Shown piece by piece: positions 62,445 to 64,000 of a stretch of 64,000 nucleotides of DNA (within the stretch, counting starts at the first letter, position 1; the number at the start of each line of letters is the position of its first letter). Under the pieces are notes generated by a model. The model was not told the origin of the DNA. It saw nothing but the letters and a program-made list of their open reading frames with translations, and searched no databases. Position numbers and translations under genes: made by a program. This DNA is from Pedococcus sp. 5OH_020 (GTDB lineage: Bacteria > Actinomycetota > Actinomycetes > Actinomycetales > Dermatophilaceae), in assembly GCF_027812955.1 (NCBI RefSeq), contig NZ_JAPYZV010000001.1:299769-363768 (forward strand). The letters run 5' to 3'.

Positions 62445-64000
<1,556 letters not shown>

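Overview
The window is GC-rich actinobacterial chromosome. The gene families and some neighbour pairs (sucCD near a DUF6350 protein and purN-purH; folD beside a DUF3017 gene; monomeric isocitrate dehydrogenase; PucR regulators) fit an Actinomycetia member, perhaps Intrasporangiaceae-like; no rRNA is present to fix the genus. I see no tRNA, rRNA, insertion sequence, prophage or CRISPR array. Both edges cut genes: a PspC protein at the left and isocitrate dehydrogenase at the right.

Layout. 1-5446: PspC-type envelope-stress module, two-component pair, and a hybrid kinase ending in REC-ANTAR. 5550-12389: DNA maintenance (dinB, family-5 uracil-DNA glycosylase, pcrA) with a quinone reductase and an MFS transporter. 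12487-15980: VOC protein, DUF309 protein, M23 peptidase, lipase, B12-binding protein. 16058-20398: a frameshifted secreted S15-like hydrolase and an intact secreted thermolysin-type protease. 20484-31669: threonine dehydratase, sucCD, a sigma factor with a membrane partner, a DUF6350 protein, D-threonine aldolase-like enzyme, F420 enzyme, purN-purH. 34255-37969: PucR regulator, ferredoxin reductase and fatty-acid desaturase. 60164-64000: folD, DUF3017, mdh, Nudix, icd.

The most interesting part is 31881-34081 plus 39319-60113. It holds a barbiturase/cyanuric-acid-hydrolase family enzyme coupled to a carbamate kinase; a RutG-like nucleobase permease followed by a CoxM/S/L/G-type molybdenum hydroxylase and a nitrilase-family amidohydrolase; HyuA/HyuB; an ABC importer; a CaiB-type CoA-transferase; and, divergent from a second PucR regulator, a DUF2877-FdrA-DUF1116 operon related to the oxamate carbamoyltransferase of allantoin degradation. 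My inference is an energy-conserving oxidative pyrimidine route: uracil to barbiturate (hydroxylase), to ureidomalonate (barbiturase), phosphorolytic carbamoyl transfer to carbamoyl phosphate plus malonamate (FdrA/DUF1116/DUF2877), then ATP (carbamate kinase), with malonamate going to malonate and its CoA ester. A shared motif, SGCAC(AT)CGTTGG(G)CA, precedes the carbamate kinase, hyuA and DUF2877 operons in the same orientation, arguing that the separated blocks form one regulon.

A second genome-wide trait is visible: at least fifteen genes have a -10-like hexamer 6-10 bases before the start codon, so leaderless mRNAs are probably common here. Short in-frame minisatellites occur inside several genes.
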